From Limnohabitans sp. DM1 (GTDB taxonomy: Bacteria; Pseudomonadota; Gammaproteobacteria; Burkholderiales; Burkholderiaceae_C), in the NCBI RefSeq assembly GCF_001269385.1, contig NZ_CXOO01000023.1:20722-84721 (forward strand): 64,000 nt of DNA, written 5' to 3'. Shown here piece after piece: positions 62,001-64,000 of this stretch (the first letter of the stretch is position 1; each line of letters starts with the position of its first letter). The notes below the pieces were generated by a model, which was not told the origin of the DNA, made no database searches, and saw only the letters and a list, made by a program, of their open reading frames with translations. The position numbers were made by a program, and so were the translations under genes.

Positions 62001-63970
62001 CACAAGACTTGGACATCCAGGCCTGGAGTATTGACAACCAACAAGGCACCCTGGCTGCAGTACAAGGCAATTTGCAACTGTCCACCTCACAAGGCGGTTT
62101 GGACAACCGAGATGGGCGTATCCAGCTCGCCAAAGATCTGACATTGACCTTGCAGGGCAACGGCAACAGTTTGCGCAACACGGGCGGAAAAATCCAGTCG
62201 ATCAGCGGACAGGCACACATCTCTTCAGGCGCGCTGGACAACAGCGCTGGCCTGATCAGTACAGGTGGCGCACTGCATATCGACACCCATGGCCAAACCC
62301 TGACCAACCAAGACAGCCACAGCAACGACGGCACGCGTCCACTGGGGCTGATTGCAACGGGCGACCTGCGCATCCAGGCGGCAGACATCAACAACCGCAG
62401 CGGCCTCATTCAAACGCAAGGCACCCTCAATGTTCAAGCCAATGACGTGGGCAACAATGCGCCCAACGCCTTGATTTTCAGTGCCAAAGACAGCACCTTG
62501 ACATTGCGCAATCTGGACAACAACGGCGGCAAAATCCTGGCCGTCGGTGCATTGACCCTCCAGGCCAGCGACACAGTGACCAATACAAAAGGTTTGCTCC
62601 GTGCGGGTAGTGAACTGGGCGTGACCTCCTCGCGCATCCAAAACACCCAGACCACGGGCGTCGATCAAGGCATTGAGGCTGACAACGTCAAGCTGGTCAG
62701 CGACCAGATAGACAACACGCAAGGGGCCGTTCGCACAGCCAACAATTTGACCCTGTTGTCCGACGGTCAAATCAACAACACCGACGGTTTGCTCAACGCT
62801 GGCGCACAACTGCAAATGGGTGCCCGACAAGCCAGCGCGCCACAACTGGCCGTGAACAACACCCGTGGTCTGGTGGTGGGCAACAGCGAGGTCAACATCC
62901 GGGCTGGCCAACTGAACAACGCCTCAGGTCAGGTCATCTCCAAAAGAGATGTGATTCTGGACCTGCAGGGAGACCACCGCACCGATGGGACTTTGCAAGC
63001 CGGGCGAGACATGAGTCTCAAGGTGACCGGCACCCTGAGCAATGATCGGCTGCTGCAAGCTGGGCGTCACCTCACGGCGCAGGCGCAAAACATATTGAAC
63101 AACAGCAATGGTCAATTCATCAGCACAGGCACCACACGGTTGCTGGCCAACCATCAACTGACCAACCGGGGGGTGATCGACGGCGCGGACACCCAACTGC
63201 GGGCCGACACATTGAGCAATCTGGGCACTGGGCGTATTTATGGTGATCGGCTGGCCATGGGTGCCAACACCCTGAACAACACGGACGAAACCATCGACGG
63301 TGTGACCAAAGCTGCCACCATCGCTGCACGCGAAAGATTGGACATAGGCATCAGGGATCTGAAAAACACCAACAATGCCCTGATCTACAGCATGGCCTCC
63401 ATCAACATTGGTGGAACGCTGGACGCCAACTGGCAGGCCACAGGCCGGGCCAACGACGTGCTCAACGACAGTGCCACCCTGGAAGCGGGCAGCGACCTCA
63501 AGATCACCGCTGCAAGCGTTCGCAACCTGGCCAGCAGCCTGACCTATGAACTCAAGCCGCTTGCCTCGCAGACGGTGTCGCAATACACCACCGACAAAGG
63601 CATTGTTGACAGCAAAGATGTGGGTTGGCGACCCGCAGTCCAAGATGGGTTTTTTAGGTTCGTAAATAACGAGGTTTTGGTGCTGCGCAGCAGCGCTTAT
63701 GGCGATGTCAAATTCAAAGCCATTTACGATGGCCCCGACGCTTTTTTCCCAGAGTCGGGCAGTAACTGTGACGGTTGCACATACACCCCCGCCAGCCCCT
63801 CCTACGCCGCAAACCACAGCGTCTGGCAAGCCATGGGCGTTGCTGCGCCCACACAAAGCTTTGAAGTCAACCCGAAACCTTGGGTCGCTCTGCAAGCCAA
63901 AATTAATGCCATGCGTGGCGATGTCCAGAACAACTGGGCCAGCTATAAAGGGCCCCAATATCGGGACTAG
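59075..63970 (+). CDS. Filamentous haemagglutinin-like TpsA exoprotein (probably incomplete)
   Basis: 1631 residues to a TAG 30 bases before the window end. An extended signal peptide (MNKNTYRIIFNAARGCLMAV and a hydrophobic stretch to about 82, ending MHAQ) is followed by the TPS domain (about 83-320) with AEVIVANPAGIAVNGGGFIN as the N-P-x-G-I type motif. The remainder is a beta-helix of 20-residue repeats rich in N-N-T/S-x-G. It has two near-identical copies of a 357-base block. FHA proteins are often 3000 residues or more, so the TAG may be a real end, a frame disruption or an assembly problem. Likely role: adhesion or contact-dependent competition. Confidence 0.88.
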   Translation: MNKNTYRIIFNAARGCLMAVAEATTSNGKSAKGECTGSRRKVTVSHVSVMKSFSDIAMASKWMSYGLLLGTFMWITPMHAQTVATRIAADPNANRAQQATVVRTSNGTVQVDIQTPSAAGVSRNTYSQFDVGREGAILNNSRTSVQTQQGGWVQANPWLATGSARVILNEVNSTKPSYLQGYVEVAGPKAEVIVANPAGIAVNGGGFINASKVTLTTGTPIMNAGSLDSYRVQGGAIQIDGQGLDTRGMTYTAILSRALQVNAGIWAQQLQVVTGANQIQAGSLGPDSTPQTSRIDGAGAAPSYALDVAQLGGMYAGKIHLLGTEAGVGVRNAGSVQSNAGALTLNHEGWLSNSGTLQASGDVVVQTGQTLSNNGTVYASGQLQLASGTDQQHSGTAAALGQVLVQAGTRIESTRQALIAAGIQTDGVLVAGQNLTIQAQGQVQLNGQTLASKQLQINGAAVDVSQGKITAQQAQLQASQGDLRANGSDINIAQTLQLMTPQTLQTDGAKIQTQQLDLLASNWSNIAGHVEQTGTTPLSLRTGALNNTGGSITTNAQDLTLQTGAFNNTDGRIGHAGTGTLSATVASLDNTRGQWVGNGSVNIRSSGNVTNADGLLSATSQLSLTSADLSNTSSGTLKTATGIQSQTSHVELNAQNLSNTGSIYAAQDLRTTAQNVNNAGSFYAAGQQSLRLSKALSNSGTIAAAKDLTISTASLSGSSTGVLAASMAANGQLTGTGALTVDATGALQSAGQNLATGLVQLNGASLDLSGSTTGSTIADVRLAASSGDIRTALAQISTPGQLRITANNTPLQTLDNTQGHISARQLDISVGQINNTRGTLEQTGTTPLSLRTGALNNTGGSITTNAQDLTLQTGAFNNTDGRIGHAGTGTLSATVASLDNTRGQWVGNGSVNIRSSGNVTNADGLLSATSQLSLSSADLVNTSSGTLKTATGIQSQTSKVTVSANTLRNQGLLAAAQDLDIQAWSIDNQQGTLAAVQGNLQLSTSQGGLDNRDGRIQLAKDLTLTLQGNGNSLRNTGGKIQSISGQAHISSGALDNSAGLISTGGALHIDTHGQTLTNQDSHSNDGTRPLGLIATGDLRIQAADINNRSGLIQTQGTLNVQANDVGNNAPNALIFSAKDSTLTLRNLDNNGGKILAVGALTLQASDTVTNTKGLLRAGSELGVTSSRIQNTQTTGVDQGIEADNVKLVSDQIDNTQGAVRTANNLTLLSDGQINNTDGLLNAGAQLQMGARQASAPQLAVNNTRGLVVGNSEVNIRAGQLNNASGQVISKRDVILDLQGDHRTDGTLQAGRDMSLKVTGTLSNDRLLQAGRHLTAQAQNILNNSNGQFISTGTTRLLANHQLTNRGVIDGADTQLRADTLSNLGTGRIYGDRLAMGANTLNNTDETIDGVTKAATIAARERLDIGIRDLKNTNNALIYSMASINIGGTLDANWQATGRANDVLNDSATLEAGSDLKITAASVRNLASSLTYELKPLASQTVSQYTTDKGIVDSKDVGWRPAVQDGFFRFVNNEVLVLRSSAYGDVKFKAIYDGPDAFFPESGSNCDGCTYTPASPSYAANHSVWQAMGVAAPTQSFEVNPKPWVALQAKINAMRGDVQNNWASYKGPQYRD
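60662..61018 (+). repeat. 357-bp internal repeat of the exoprotein gene, copy 1
   Basis: Matches 61592-61948 at a constant offset of 930 bases, with about eight substitutions seen by eye. It begins TGGAACAAACCGGCACCACC and ends before the differing GTCGAG/GGTCAC segments. Confidence 0.93.
61592..61948 (+). repeat. 357-bp internal repeat of the exoprotein gene, copy 2
   Basis: Second copy of the block at 60662, in frame, so the protein has two nearly equal 119-residue segments. Both copies can recombine and change the protein length by 310 residues. Confidence 0.93.
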
Positions 63971-64000
63971 ACAGAAACACCCACACCACCCAAAACCACA

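Overview
The window looks like chromosomal DNA of a photosynthetic betaproteobacterium of the order Burkholderiales, probably a Comamonadaceae-type aerobic anoxygenic phototroph. This is inferred from gene content and order: a purple-bacterial photosynthesis gene cluster with a BciB-type 8-vinyl reductase, a full cytochrome c maturation operon, and an argS - SPOR - dsbA block. No rRNA, tRNA or CRISPR array was seen.

Bases 1-17,700 are one side of the photosynthesis gene cluster. bchF-bchN-bchB runs left and leaves the window inside bchB. To its right are a cobalamin-binding AerR/PpaA-like regulator, ppsR, the bchG / PucC-family / bchP trio, tspO and a second AerR/PpaA-like gene. After a NhaP-type antiporter comes the leftward magnesium chelatase block bchI-bchD-bchO, with bciB and an NnrU-family gene further upstream, then a high-potential iron-sulfur protein gene. 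PpsR-type palindromes (TGTCA-N8-TGACA and close variants) lie in front of bchF, bchG (two copies) and bchI, and also in front of the ccm operon and the NnrU-family gene.

Bases 17,860-25,850 carry ccmABCDEFGHI in canonical order, mostly with ATGA-type overlaps, interrupted by REP-like palindromes and a 123-bp tandem repeat.

Bases 25,880-46,180 are an accessory island. It is bracketed by two inverted copies of one roughly 170-bp element with imperfect terminal inverted repeats. Inside are a SEC-C protein, a tandem AAA ATPase, a WYL regulator, a DUF1016/YhcG nuclease, a shrunken second WYL copy, three orphan genes and a leftward five-gene cassette. The cassette encodes a DUF499 ATPase, DUF3780, a DUF1156 DNA methylase, a GIY-YIG/DUF4357 protein and a PLD-SNF2 helicase, and it looks like a methylation-based phage-defence system. 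Its ATPase gene is split by one in-frame TAG. A truncated (p)ppGpp-hydrolase-like gene, a RelE/HigB-like toxin-antitoxin pair and a small orphan follow.

Bases 46,240-56,870 return to housekeeping genes: a PIN protein, an RlmL-type methyltransferase, two small exported proteins, rpoN, lptB, lptA, dsbA, a SPOR protein, argS, a GT2 glycosyltransferase and a GtrA protein. Bases 57,229-63,970 hold a two-partner secretion pair, an FhaC/ShlB transporter and a filamentous haemagglutinin-like exoprotein with a recent internal duplication. A second dispersed REP-like family (core GTAGGTCGGCGGTCGAAGAC) occurs in several intergenic gaps on the right half.
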